Assembly (NCBI GenBank): GCA_964569055.1
Contig: CAZMSZ010000087.1
Coordinates: 1-22,578, forward strand
Direction of reading: 5' to 3'
DNA length: 22,578 nt
From: JAWLGW01 sp964569055
GTDB lineage: Bacteria; Planctomycetota; J058
This document shows, in pieces, positions 14,613 to 21,116 of this stretch. The translations under genes and the position numbers were made by a program. The notes beneath the pieces were generated by a model. It saw only the letters and a list, made by a program, of their open reading frames with translations, made no database searches and was not told where the DNA came from. The number at the start of each line of letters is the position of its first letter. Position 1 is the stretch's first letter.

Positions 14613-14975
14613 GTGCGCGAGGTGTGCTTCCTGATCGGCCGCGAGGGGGAGGTGCTGTGGAGCGACGCCTCGAGCTCGCCCACGGGGCTGCCCGACTCGC
14701 GGGCGCGCTGGCTCGCGATCTGGGCGCACCGCGCCGCCCTGGTCGAGGTGGCGCACTCGCACCCGCTCGGCCCGCTCGCCTTCTCGACCGAGGACCGGAC
14801 GACCCTGGCCGCGCTCACCAGCGCGCTCGGGCGCCCGCTCCGGTTCTCGGTCGTCTCGCCCGCGGGGCTGTACACCCGCGACGAGACCGGGCGCGAGGGG
14901 CGAGTCGAGGGCGAGCCCGCCTGGGCGGCGGCGCTGCGCGAGCGCTCGGGCATGAGCCCGGCGAAGGAGGAGTGA
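14613..14975 (+). CDS. JAB/JAMM-family metallopeptidase (deconjugase)
   Basis: 120-residue zinc peptidase of the JAB/MPN+ superfamily. The JAMM motif is exact: H48-S-H50, seven residues, S58-x-x-D61 (HSHPLGPLAFSTED). The opening REVCFLIGREGE supplies a candidate catalytic Glu (E3) in the position seen in prokaryotic JABs (ExcGlLlG). The size fits a minimal single-domain JAB. GTG 14613 lies behind a gaggagggg site, 13 bases after the preceding stop. Relatives cleave ubiquitin-like proteins from targets or trim their C-termini to expose glycine. The adjacent modifier ends in a single bare glycine, so here the enzyme is more likely a deconjugase than a processing peptidase, though this is inference. 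Confidence 0.88.
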   Translation: MREVCFLIGREGEVLWSDASSSPTGLPDSRARWLAIWAHRAALVEVAHSHPLGPLAFSTEDRTTLAALTSALGRPLRFSVVSPAGLYTRDETGREGRVEGEPAWAAALRERSGMSPAKEE

Positions 14976-14976
14976 C

Positions 14977-15222
14977 GTGAGCAAGGCGGTCCTGAACATC
15001 ACCTACCGCGGCGTGTCGCGCGACGTGCCCGGGCTGTTCGACGCGCACACCAGCGACCTCGACCTCAAGCGGATCGCGGTCGAGGTCGTGCGCTCGGGCG
15101 TGCTGCACGGGCTGCACGAGCGGCGGCTCGACGCGCACGCGTTCGACCACTACGTGATCGACCGGTTCGCGGGCGACGGCCCCGGCCGGCTGTACCTGCG
15201 GCCCAAGGTCCCCTTCGGGTAG
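14977..15222 (+). CDS. Ubiquitin-like modifier protein (beta-grasp, C-terminal Gly)
   Basis: 81-residue protein with a predicted beta-grasp layout: strand KAVLNITYRG, second strand, helix DLDLKRIAVEVVRSG, then FDHYVIDRF and a last strand RLYLRPKVPFG. The chain ends exactly in glycine (codon ggg before TAG at 15220-15222), as needed for activation by an E1. GTG 14977 is one base after the JAB stop and has an AAGGAGG site about 6 bases upstream inside the JAB gene, so translation is coupled. The size and its place between JAB and E1 genes match prokaryotic ubiquitin-like systems. Sequence identity to ubiquitin is not apparent; fold assignment rests on pattern, C-terminus and neighbours. Confidence 0.75.
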   Translation: MSKAVLNITYRGVSRDVPGLFDAHTSDLDLKRIAVEVVRSGVLHGLHERRLDAHAFDHYVIDRFAGDGPGRLYLRPKVPFG

Positions 15223-15236
15223 GCGGGAGGTCCTCC

Positions 15237-15824
15237 ATGACGAAGCCCCGGATCGTGTTCTGCGGCGTCGGCGCCGTCGGTTCGGCCGCTGCGGTCCTGT
15301 GTCGGAACCTCGAGGCCGACCTGGTCCTGGTCGACTTCGACCGGGTCGAGGCCAAGAACCTCGCCGCCCAGGCCTACGTGAAGCCGTCGCTCGGCAAGAA
15401 CAAGGCCCAGGCGCTCAAGCTCCAGCTCGCCAACTTCTACGGCGTGCGGGCCGAGGCCTTCGGCGTGCGGCTCGAGGCGAGCAACGTCGCGGTCCTGTGC
15501 GGCGAGGCCGACCTGCTGGTCGACGCCTTCGACAACCTGGCGAGCCGGCGGGTCCTGAGCGAGCTCGCCCGGGCCCGCGCGGTCCCGCTGCTGCACGCCG
15601 CCGTCGCGGCGGACGGCACGTTCGGAGTCGTGCGCTGGGACGAGCGGTTCGCGCCCGACGGCGAGGACGCGCCCGGCCAGGCGACCTGCGAGGGCGGCGA
15701 GCACCTCCCCTTCCTGGGGCTGGTGGCGGCCGCGCTGGCGCGGGCGATCCAGGACTTCGTGCGCACCGGCGCGCGGCGCGACGTGATCGTCACCCCGGCC
15801 GAGGTGAAGGCGACGTTCGGCTGA
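15237..15824 (+). CDS. E1-like ThiF/MoeB-family activating enzyme
   Basis: Rossmann-type adenylating enzyme expected to activate the adjacent ubiquitin-like protein. It has 195 residues, shorter than MoeB/ThiF (about 250). Nucleotide motif GVGAVGS is at 10-16, acidic strand end VDFDRVEAKNL at 32-42, GKNKAQA at 53-59, and the Mg/adenylate motif DAFDN at 96-100. Cys151 in ATCEGGEHLPF lies where E1 and ThiF proteins place the catalytic cysteine in the crossover loop. The usual NLxRQ is NLAAQ here, so the Arg equivalent to MoeB Arg73 is replaced by Ala44. ATG 15237 follows GGGAGG by about 5 bases. No CxxC zinc pairs are visible. It is the last gene of the + operon and ends 3 bases from the stop of convergent nhaA. 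Confidence 0.88.
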   Translation: MTKPRIVFCGVGAVGSAAAVLCRNLEADLVLVDFDRVEAKNLAAQAYVKPSLGKNKAQALKLQLANFYGVRAEAFGVRLEASNVAVLCGEADLLVDAFDNLASRRVLSELARARAVPLLHAAVAADGTFGVVRWDERFAPDGEDAPGQATCEGGEHLPFLGLVAAALARAIQDFVRTGARRDVIVTPAEVKATFG

Positions 15825-15827
15825 CCC

Positions 15828-17216
15828 TCACCGGCCGGCCAGGGCCTCGCGCCGCTCGGCGCGCGCCGGCGCCGTCGCTCGCGCCGCTGGCCGGGTCGCG
15901 CTCCACAGCAGCGGCACCCCCACGGCCGCCGAGAGGAGCGATCCGGCCAGGGTCGCGAGCTTGGCGGTCTCGCGTAGGGCGGGGTCGGCGAAGGCGAGGC
16001 TGCCCACGAACAGCGACATGGTGAACCCGATCCCGCCGATCACCCCGACGGCGTGCACCTGCCGCCAGGTCACGCCGCGCGGGAGCTCGGCCAGCCCCAG
16101 CCGGACCGCCAGCCAGGCGCAGCCGAGGATCCCGACCGGCTTGCCCACGAACAGGCCGAGCACGACCCCGAGCGCCAGCGGCTGAGTCAGCGTGGCGCCG
16201 AGCGAGGCGGAGCCGAGCGTCACGCCGGCGTTGGCCAGCGCGAACACCGGCACGACGAGCAGGCTGGCCACCGGCAGGAGCGTGTGCTCGAGGCGCTGCA
16301 GCGGGGCCGAGGCCTCGCTGGCCGCGCGCTCCATGTCGACCAGGATCGCGTGCTGGTCGTGCGCCAGCAGCCGCCGCCCCTCCGGCACGCCGGCCGCCTG
16401 GAGCCGGTCGAACAGCTCGCGCATGCGCGCGGTGAACCGGCGCCCGTCCAGCCGCGGGCGCGCGGGGATCGTCCAGGCCATGAGCACGGCCGCGATCGTG
16501 GCGTGGACGCCCGACTGCAGGAACGCGAGCCACACCAGCGTCCCGACCACGAAGTACACCACCGCGCTCCGCACCCCCAGCACGTTGAAGCCGAGCGAGA
16601 GCGCCAACAGCGCGCCGCCGAGCCCCAGGCTCGAGAGCGAGAGCTGGTCGGTGTAGAACAGCGCGATCACGAGCACCGCGCCGATGTCGTCGACGATGGC
16701 CACGGCCGTGAGGAACACCACGAGCGCCGAGGGGACGCGCGCGCCGAGCAGCACCAGCACCCCGAGCGCGAACGCGATGTCGGTCGCCATGGGGATCCCC
16801 CAGCCCCTCGCGCCCGGGCCGCCGACGTTGAGCAGCGCGAACAGGGCCGCGGGCGCGAGCATGCCCCCGATCGCCGCCGCGACGGGGAGGCCGGCGCGCC
16901 GCCAGGTCCGAAGGTCGCCGGCCAGCACCTCGCGCTTGATCTCGAGGCCGACCACGAAGAAGAAGATCCCCATCAGGCCGTCGTTGATCCAGGCCTCGAG
17001 CGGCTTCTCGAGCGTCAGCGCGCCCAGCCCGACCCGGCCGGGCAGGTCGAGCAGCGCCTCGTAGGCGTGGCCCCAGGGCGAGTTGGCCCAGACGACCGCG
17101 AGCAGCGCGGCCGTGACCAGCAGCACCGCGCCGGCGGTGCGAGAGCGGGCCAACACGCGACCCGCGCGCTCGACGCGCGCGATCCAGGGGAGCTCCGACG
17201 CGCGCTCCTCGCCCAT
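15828..17216 (-). CDS. nhaA: Na+/H+ antiporter NhaA
   Basis: Inner-membrane antiporter exchanging protons for Na+ or Li+, important in salt and alkaline stress. It has 462 residues and about 12 hydrophobic segments. Family landmarks are WINDGLMGIFFFVVGLEIKR, ATDIAFALGVL with Asp146 (counterpart of E. coli Asp133), and the ion-binding pair Asp176-Asp177 in AIVDDIGA. SGVHATIAAVLMAW and VGKPVGI (lysine like E. coli Lys300) follow. The central loop (about 270-325) is longer than in E. coli, as in many environmental NhaAs. ATG at 17216 has an AGGAGGG site 4 bases upstream on the minus strand. It ends tail-to-tail with the E1 gene with only 3 bases between stops, so no separate terminator fits there. 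Confidence 0.95.
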   Translation of the reverse strand: MGEERASELPWIARVERAGRVLARSRTAGAVLLVTAALLAVVWANSPWGHAYEALLDLPGRVGLGALTLEKPLEAWINDGLMGIFFFVVGLEIKREVLAGDLRTWRRAGLPVAAAIGGMLAPAALFALLNVGGPGARGWGIPMATDIAFALGVLVLLGARVPSALVVFLTAVAIVDDIGAVLVIALFYTDQLSLSSLGLGGALLALSLGFNVLGVRSAVVYFVVGTLVWLAFLQSGVHATIAAVLMAWTIPARPRLDGRRFTARMRELFDRLQAAGVPEGRRLLAHDQHAILVDMERAASEASAPLQRLEHTLLPVASLLVVPVFALANAGVTLGSASLGATLTQPLALGVVLGLFVGKPVGILGCAWLAVRLGLAELPRGVTWRQVHAVGVIGGIGFTMSLFVGSLAFADPALRETAKLATLAGSLLSAAVGVPLLWSATRPAARATAPARAERREALAGR

Positions 17217-17316
17217 GACGCCCTCCTCGCTCCAACGTACCGGAGCGAAGCGCGGCGCGATCGACGGGGTCCGCGCGGCTGTGCGATCCAGCCGCTCTGA
17301 CGAGCTGCGTGCTCGC

Positions 17317-18213
17317 TCAGAACCGGACGCGGCGCGGGGCGCGCGGCGCGCAGCCCATCTGCTCGCGGCAGGGGTCGCAGAACCGCACCAGGCGGCCGCG
17401 CGTCACCAGCAGCTTGCGCACGTAGAACTCCAGCCCGCGGCCCTTGTACATGCAGCACTCGAGGCCGTGCCCGTCGGGGTTGTCCTGCTCGCCCGTGGCG
17501 TGCGCGAGCCAGCGCTCCTGGTAGCCGTCGCGGACGTCGAGGTCGCCGGGCGCCAGGAAGTGCCCGAACTCGTGGGCCAGGGTCGCGGCCAGGAACGGCT
17601 CGGCCAGCCGCGGCGAGCGGTCCGCGCGCTCGACCAGCGGCCCGAGCAAGGCGAGCACGCGGGCGACCGCCTCGCGCACCCGCGGCGGGAGCGGCTCCTC
17701 GGTCTGGAACCCCGGGAGCGGCCGCCCCTCGAGCGTGGCGAGCAGCGAGCGGTAGGCCAGGCCGATCGGCCGGGTGTGGATCAAGGCCGCCCGCGCGGTC
17801 GTGCCGTCCTTCGCCTCGACGTCGAGGTGCGACAGCCCGAAGTACGGCCCCCGCACGTGGGGCGTGAACACGAAGATCACGTCGAACTCGCCGATCGCCA
17901 GGCCGTCGGCCTCCGCCGCGCGCAGCGCGGCCTCGGCGACCGCCCGGTCGGTCCCGCCGACGCCGCCGCTCGGGAGCGGGTAGGAGCGCACGGGCTCGCT
18001 GACGTCGAGCTCGAGCCCGGGCAGCTCCCGCTCGATCGTGCGCGCGGTGCGCGCGAACACGCGCTCGAGGCGGAGCCGCGGGTCGGCGTCGAAGGCCACA
18101 GCGGCCAGGCGCCAGCGGCGCTGGACCGACAGCCGCGGGGCCTCGTCGCCGGCGGCCGCCGGGGCGGCGAGCGCGAGCGCGAGGAGCGAGGCGACGAGGG
18201 CGACGCGCGTCAT
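17317..18213 (-). CDS. Secreted archaemetzincin-like zinc protease
   Basis: 298-residue exported protein. The N-terminal signal peptide (VALVASLLALALAAPAAAG) directs it to the periplasm or outside. HEFGH at 214-218 is a metzincin/gluzincin-type zinc motif. Downstream HGLECCMYKG (His249, Cys253-Cys254-Met255) and FCDPC (Cys279, Cys282) resemble the archaemetzincin end (HExxH..G..HC..C.M...CxxC). Here about 30 residues separate HEFGH from the third candidate His, instead of the usual 5, so it is a variant or a related family. The N-terminal half (EFDVIFVFTPHVRGPYFGLSHLD...ARAALIHTRPIG) also fits archaemetzincins, which have strands ending in histidine-rich turns. ATG at 18213 has gagaggtccccATG upstream on the minus strand. 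It may form a transcription unit with nhaA, 100 bases downstream. Confidence 0.72.
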   Translation of the reverse strand: MTRVALVASLLALALAAPAAAGDEAPRLSVQRRWRLAAVAFDADPRLRLERVFARTARTIERELPGLELDVSEPVRSYPLPSGGVGGTDRAVAEAALRAAEADGLAIGEFDVIFVFTPHVRGPYFGLSHLDVEAKDGTTARAALIHTRPIGLAYRSLLATLEGRPLPGFQTEEPLPPRVREAVARVLALLGPLVERADRSPRLAEPFLAATLAHEFGHFLAPGDLDVRDGYQERWLAHATGEQDNPDGHGLECCMYKGRGLEFYVRKLLVTRGRLVRFCDPCREQMGCAPRAPRRVRF

Positions 18214-18237
18214 GGGGACCTCTCGCGCGCGACCCTA

Positions 18238-18359
18238 CGCCACACCGCCGGCCGCGTCCACCGCGGCCCTTCGTGTCACTCGCGCCGCTCGCGCGGGCAA
18301 GAGTTGCTCACTCCGTGCGGCCCCGCGCGACCGATCCGAGCCGCACCGGCGGTGTGGCG
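18238..18359. repeat. 14-bp perfect inverted repeat between divergent genes
   Basis: CGCCACACCGCCGG at 18238-18251 is repeated exactly inverted as CCGGCGGTGTGGCG at 18346-18359, with 94 bases between the arms. It fills most of the 197-base gap between the divergent protease and nuclease genes, where promoters for both must lie. It may be a paired operator, a looping site, or the ends of a small vanished element. Confidence 0.6.
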
Positions 18360-18410
18360 CCGCAAGCCCCGGCCGGGCCGGTCGGCAAGCGGCGTGCACC
18401 CGCGCGGGGC

Positions 18411-18971
18411 ATGAGCTACCCCGGCGCTGGGCGAACGGTGGAGTGGCGCGCGGTGGCGCTCGGCGTCGGCGTGACCCTGTGGGTCGGGCTGGCCGCGCTG
18501 CGGGGCGGCTACCTGGCGCCGGCCGGGGCGCCGCCGATCCGGCGCGAGCCGCTCGACCCCGCGGCGGTGGTGGTGCTCGACGGCGACACGCTGGCGACGG
18601 ACGGGCGGATCTTCCGGCTGCTGGCGGTCGACACCCCCGAGCGCGGCGCGCCCTGGTTCGACGGGGATCAGGAGCCGTGGGCCTCGCTCGCCAAGGCGCG
18701 CACCCGCCACGCGCTCGACGCCGCACGCGAGGTGGTCCTCCTGAGCCGCGGCGAGCGCGACGTCCACCAGCGCGAGCTGGTGCACGTCCTCGTCGACGGC
18801 CGTCCGCTGGCGGCGCTGCTCGTGGCCGACGGCCTGGCCTACTGCACGGTCGCCCGCTACGGCGACAGCGGCTTCCCCGAGCTGGCCGAGGCGGCCCTGC
18901 GGGCCGCGCGCCCACCCCCGTTCGAGCCGCCCTGGCGCTGGCGGGCGCGCCACCGGATCCCCGAGGAGTGA
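18411..18971 (+). CDS. Membrane-anchored staphylococcal-nuclease-like protein
   Basis: 186-residue SNase/thermonuclease-fold protein. A membrane helix at about residues 14-35 (VALGVGVTLWVGLAALRGGYL) would anchor the catalytic domain outside the cytoplasm. The active-site pattern matches S. aureus nuclease: LDGDT at 56-60 (Asp57, Asp59), FRLLAVDTPE at 68-77 (Arg69, Asp74, Glu77 for Arg35, Asp40, Glu43), and VHQRELVHVLVDGRPLAALLVADGLA, whose Arg corresponds to Arg87. The enzyme would be Ca2+-dependent and cut DNA or RNA. ATG 18411 was chosen because it lies just before the anchor; the open frame from 18273 adds 46 Arg/Pro/Ala-rich residues with no family character. GTG 18441 is an alternative. 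It converges on the lipoprotein operon with 5 bases between stops. Confidence 0.85.
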   Translation: MSYPGAGRTVEWRAVALGVGVTLWVGLAALRGGYLAPAGAPPIRREPLDPAAVVVLDGDTLATDGRIFRLLAVDTPERGAPWFDGDQEPWASLAKARTRHALDAAREVVLLSRGERDVHQRELVHVLVDGRPLAALLVADGLAYCTVARYGDSGFPELAEAALRAARPPPFEPPWRWRARHRIPEE

Positions 18972-18976
18972 GCGGC

Positions 18977-19642
18977 TCAGCACCCGCCGCCGGTGAGGGC
19001 GAACAGGTAGAGGCCGATGAACGCGGCGTCGATCGAGATCACGATGGGTGCCGCCAGCACCGCGCCCACCATCGGCCAGTAGTTCGTGTCCCACACCGTG
19101 ATCGTCTCGCGCGGGAGCCGCCCCAGCGGGCGCCACTCGTCCGCGCCGAGGCGCAGCGACAGCTCGCTGCCCGCGAGGCGCAGCGCGAATGCTGGGGCCT
19201 CCGGTTCGTCGAGCTCCCCGGTCGGAGCGCTGCCCGGGGAGGCGGTCCGCGGCAGGGCGAGCAACGGGACGGCAGGGAGCGGCCAGGCGTCGCCGACTCG
19301 CTGCAGCTCGGGCAGCGGCTCGCCCGGCTCGACCCGAGGCAACACCGCGGGCCAGGCCTCCTCGGGCGGCAGGTCGGGTCGCGGCGCGCCGGTCGCGCGG
19401 AGCACGTAGTGGCGCAGCTCGGGCTCGTCGTGCGAGCGCTCGTACCAGGCCTGAACGTGCAGCGCCCCGTCGGCGGTCCGCGCCGCGCGCACCAGCCGGC
19501 TCGGCCGCGCCACCCACTCCTCGACCTCGCGCGAGCGGCAGGCCTTGCTCGCCCCCTCGAACAAGCCGGCGGTCAGGCAGCCGCTCGGGAGGAGCGGCAA
19601 CAGGAGCAGGGTGGACAGGGAGAGGGCCACGGTGCGGCGCAT
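18977..19642 (-). CDS. Paralogous lipoprotein, copy A
   Basis: 221-residue predicted lipoprotein, last of three tandem relatives. The signal TVALSLSTLLLLPLLPSGC places the lipidated cysteine at residue 22, followed by LTAGLFEG. Shared landmarks with the next two genes are a RLVRAARTADGALHVQAWYER strand block, FALRLAGSELSLRLG, and a C-terminal hydrophobic pair with acidic residue (VISIDAAFIGLYLFALTGGG). ATG 19642 has a strong AAAGGAGG site on the minus strand. Function unknown; the hydrophobic C-terminus suggests insertion into, or tight association with, a membrane in addition to the lipid anchor. Confidence 0.78.
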   Translation of the reverse strand: MRRTVALSLSTLLLLPLLPSGCLTAGLFEGASKACRSREVEEWVARPSRLVRAARTADGALHVQAWYERSHDEPELRHYVLRATGAPRPDLPPEEAWPAVLPRVEPGEPLPELQRVGDAWPLPAVPLLALPRTASPGSAPTGELDEPEAPAFALRLAGSELSLRLGADEWRPLGRLPRETITVWDTNYWPMVGAVLAAPIVISIDAAFIGLYLFALTGGGC

Positions 19643-19687
19643 GGCGCCTCCTTTCAGCCGGGCGACGGCGAGGGTCTACGGTTCCGG

Positions 19688-20338
19688 TCAGGGAGCGACG
19701 GTGTTCGGGCGGCGCGCGCGCGACGGACGGCGCTGGGCCTCCTCGTCCCAGCGGCCCGGCGGCAGGAACGGGCGGTCGGCCTCGGGCTGCAGCGCGCCGA
19801 GGACGCCCACGGGGAGCAGCGCGGCGTCCAGGCTGAGCGTGAACGGCAGCGCGAGGAGCACCGCGGCCAGCCGCGCCGGCCGCACCTCGGCCGCGCGCCA
19901 GCGCTTCACCTCCGCCAGGCGACCGATCGGCCGCCGCTCCTCCCCGCCGCCCGTCGCGAACAGCACGCCGGGACGCTCGATCGTGAGGCCCTCCACGAGG
20001 ACCCCCTCGTCCGGCCAGGGGCGCTCGGTCGGCGCGAGCCGCGGGAGGGCGCAGCCTGGGCGAGTCGCGGGCCAGCCCGGACCGCGCGAGCGCTCCGCGA
20101 CGTGCACCGTCTCCCGCTCGCCGTCGTCGCGCCGATAGATCACCAGCAGGTGCAGCGCACCGTCGCGGTCGCGCGCCGCGCGCACCAGGCGCTCGGGGCG
20201 GGCGGTCGCGAAGGCGGCGCGGGTCTCGACGCGATCCTCCACCGCCTCGAGCAGCGCGCCGGTCACGCAGCCGCCCGGCGCGAGCAGCGCCACCAGCGCG
20301 AGGCCGAGCGCTCGAGTCGACGGGCCGATCGCCGCCAT
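19688..20338 (-). CDS. Paralogous lipoprotein, copy B
   Basis: 216-residue relative of the flanking lipoproteins. The signal LGLALVALLAPGGC puts the lipidated cysteine at 24, followed by VTGALLE. It has the shared block RLVRAARDRDGALHLLVIYRRDDGE and the hydrophobic stretch LLALPFTLSLDAALLPVGVLG. Unlike its neighbours it carries a charged C-terminal tail of about 35 residues after the hydrophobic part and lacks a clear FALRL block. ATG 20338 is 3 bases after the stop of copy C on the minus strand with no good ribosome-binding site, so translation is probably coupled. Function unknown. Confidence 0.75.
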   Translation of the reverse strand: MAAIGPSTRALGLALVALLAPGGCVTGALLEAVEDRVETRAAFATARPERLVRAARDRDGALHLLVIYRRDDGERETVHVAERSRGPGWPATRPGCALPRLAPTERPWPDEGVLVEGLTIERPGVLFATGGGEERRPIGRLAEVKRWRAAEVRPARLAAVLLALPFTLSLDAALLPVGVLGALQPEADRPFLPPGRWDEEAQRRPSRARRPNTVAP

Positions 20339-20341
20339 GGC

Positions 20342-20980
20342 TCAGAACAGCGCCCCGGGGGCCCACAGCGGGATCGTCGCGATCCCCAGCGCGATCAGGC
20401 CCGTGTCGACGACGAGCGCCACGGGCAGCAGCAGCGCCACGCCGAACGTCGCGAACGGCGGGCGACCCTCCCTCCTGGCCGGGGCGCCGGGCGTGGGGTA
20501 GCCGGCGACGTCCCGGAATCGGCCGCCCCCGTCGCTCATCTCCAGGCGCGCGCCGCGCAGTCGCAGCGCGAACGCCGGCGGCTCGTCTGCACTCGCCTCG
20601 CCGCCGCTCGCCCGCACGATCGCGACCGGAACGCCGTCGTCGGGCCACGGCGCGCCCGAGGGGCGCAGCTTCAAGCGCCCCTCCGCCTCGATCAGCCGGC
20701 CCGCCGCCGACGGCCACGTCTCGCGGGGCGCGGCCTGACCCCCTGCGGGGTCGAGCACGTAGTGCCGCACCGATCCCACGACCTCGCCCTGCGCGCGGAA
20801 CCGGGTCTCGAGGTGGATCACGCCGCTGGGCGTGCGGGCGGCGCGGACCAGCGCCTCGGGCCGTGGCCGACCGCCCTGCGCCTCGAGGTCCTTGGGCTTG
20901 CGCCACTCCAGCAGCCGAGGGGTCACGCACCCGGGCGCGACCAGCCAGACGAGCAGCAGCGCGCTCAGACCACGCGTCAT
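20342..20980 (-). CDS. Paralogous lipoprotein, copy C (first of operon)
   Basis: 212-residue predicted lipoprotein. The signal RGLSALLLVWLVAPGC gives Cys18, followed by VTPRLLEW. It has the shared blocks ALVRAARTPSGVIHLETRFR, RHYVLDPAGG (compare RHYVLRATGA in copy A), PAFALRLRGARLEM and a C-terminal LLLPVALVVDTGLIALGIATIPLW. The start is set at ATG 20980, which follows AGGGGGAAC on the minus strand; the frame is open further upstream but without signal-peptide character. All three copies share one layout, so this is local gene triplication with strong divergence. Function unknown. Confidence 0.78.
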   Translation of the reverse strand: MTRGLSALLLVWLVAPGCVTPRLLEWRKPKDLEAQGGRPRPEALVRAARTPSGVIHLETRFRAQGEVVGSVRHYVLDPAGGQAAPRETWPSAAGRLIEAEGRLKLRPSGAPWPDDGVPVAIVRASGGEASADEPPAFALRLRGARLEMSDGGGRFRDVAGYPTPGAPARREGRPPFATFGVALLLPVALVVDTGLIALGIATIPLWAPGALF

Positions 20981-21044
20981 CGTTCCCCCTTCGCCGCCCG
21001 GTGAGAGCGTGACGTGCGCGTGCGGTTTCGGGGAGCGCGCGGCG

Positions 21045-21059
21045 CCGTCGGACCGACGG
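21045..21059. promoter_or_regulatory. Operator-like palindrome between divergent genes
   Basis: CCGTCGG-A-CCGACGG is a perfect 7-bp dyad centred at 21052, in the 136-base gap between the divergent lipoprotein operon and the phosphatase gene. Its size and place suit a dimeric repressor or activator site, but no regulator gene is adjacent. Chance is possible at this GC content. Confidence 0.4.
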
Positions 21060-21116
21060 TTACGTCCGCCGTGCTCGACCCGTTCCACCCCTGCAGAGAG
21101 GCCGTAGGCTGACCGC

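Noticed and set aside
18273..18410. N-terminal extension of the nuclease
   Set aside because: The 46 extra residues are Arg/Pro/Ala-rich and include one arm of the inverted repeat; the anchor helix and family homology begin after ATG 18411.
18276..20930. A long minus-strand frame of 884 residues and similar long antisense frames across the window
   Set aside because: Composition is Arg/Ala/Gly-rich with no motifs, and the frames run antisense to genes with clear domains. Stop codons are rare in this GC-rich DNA.
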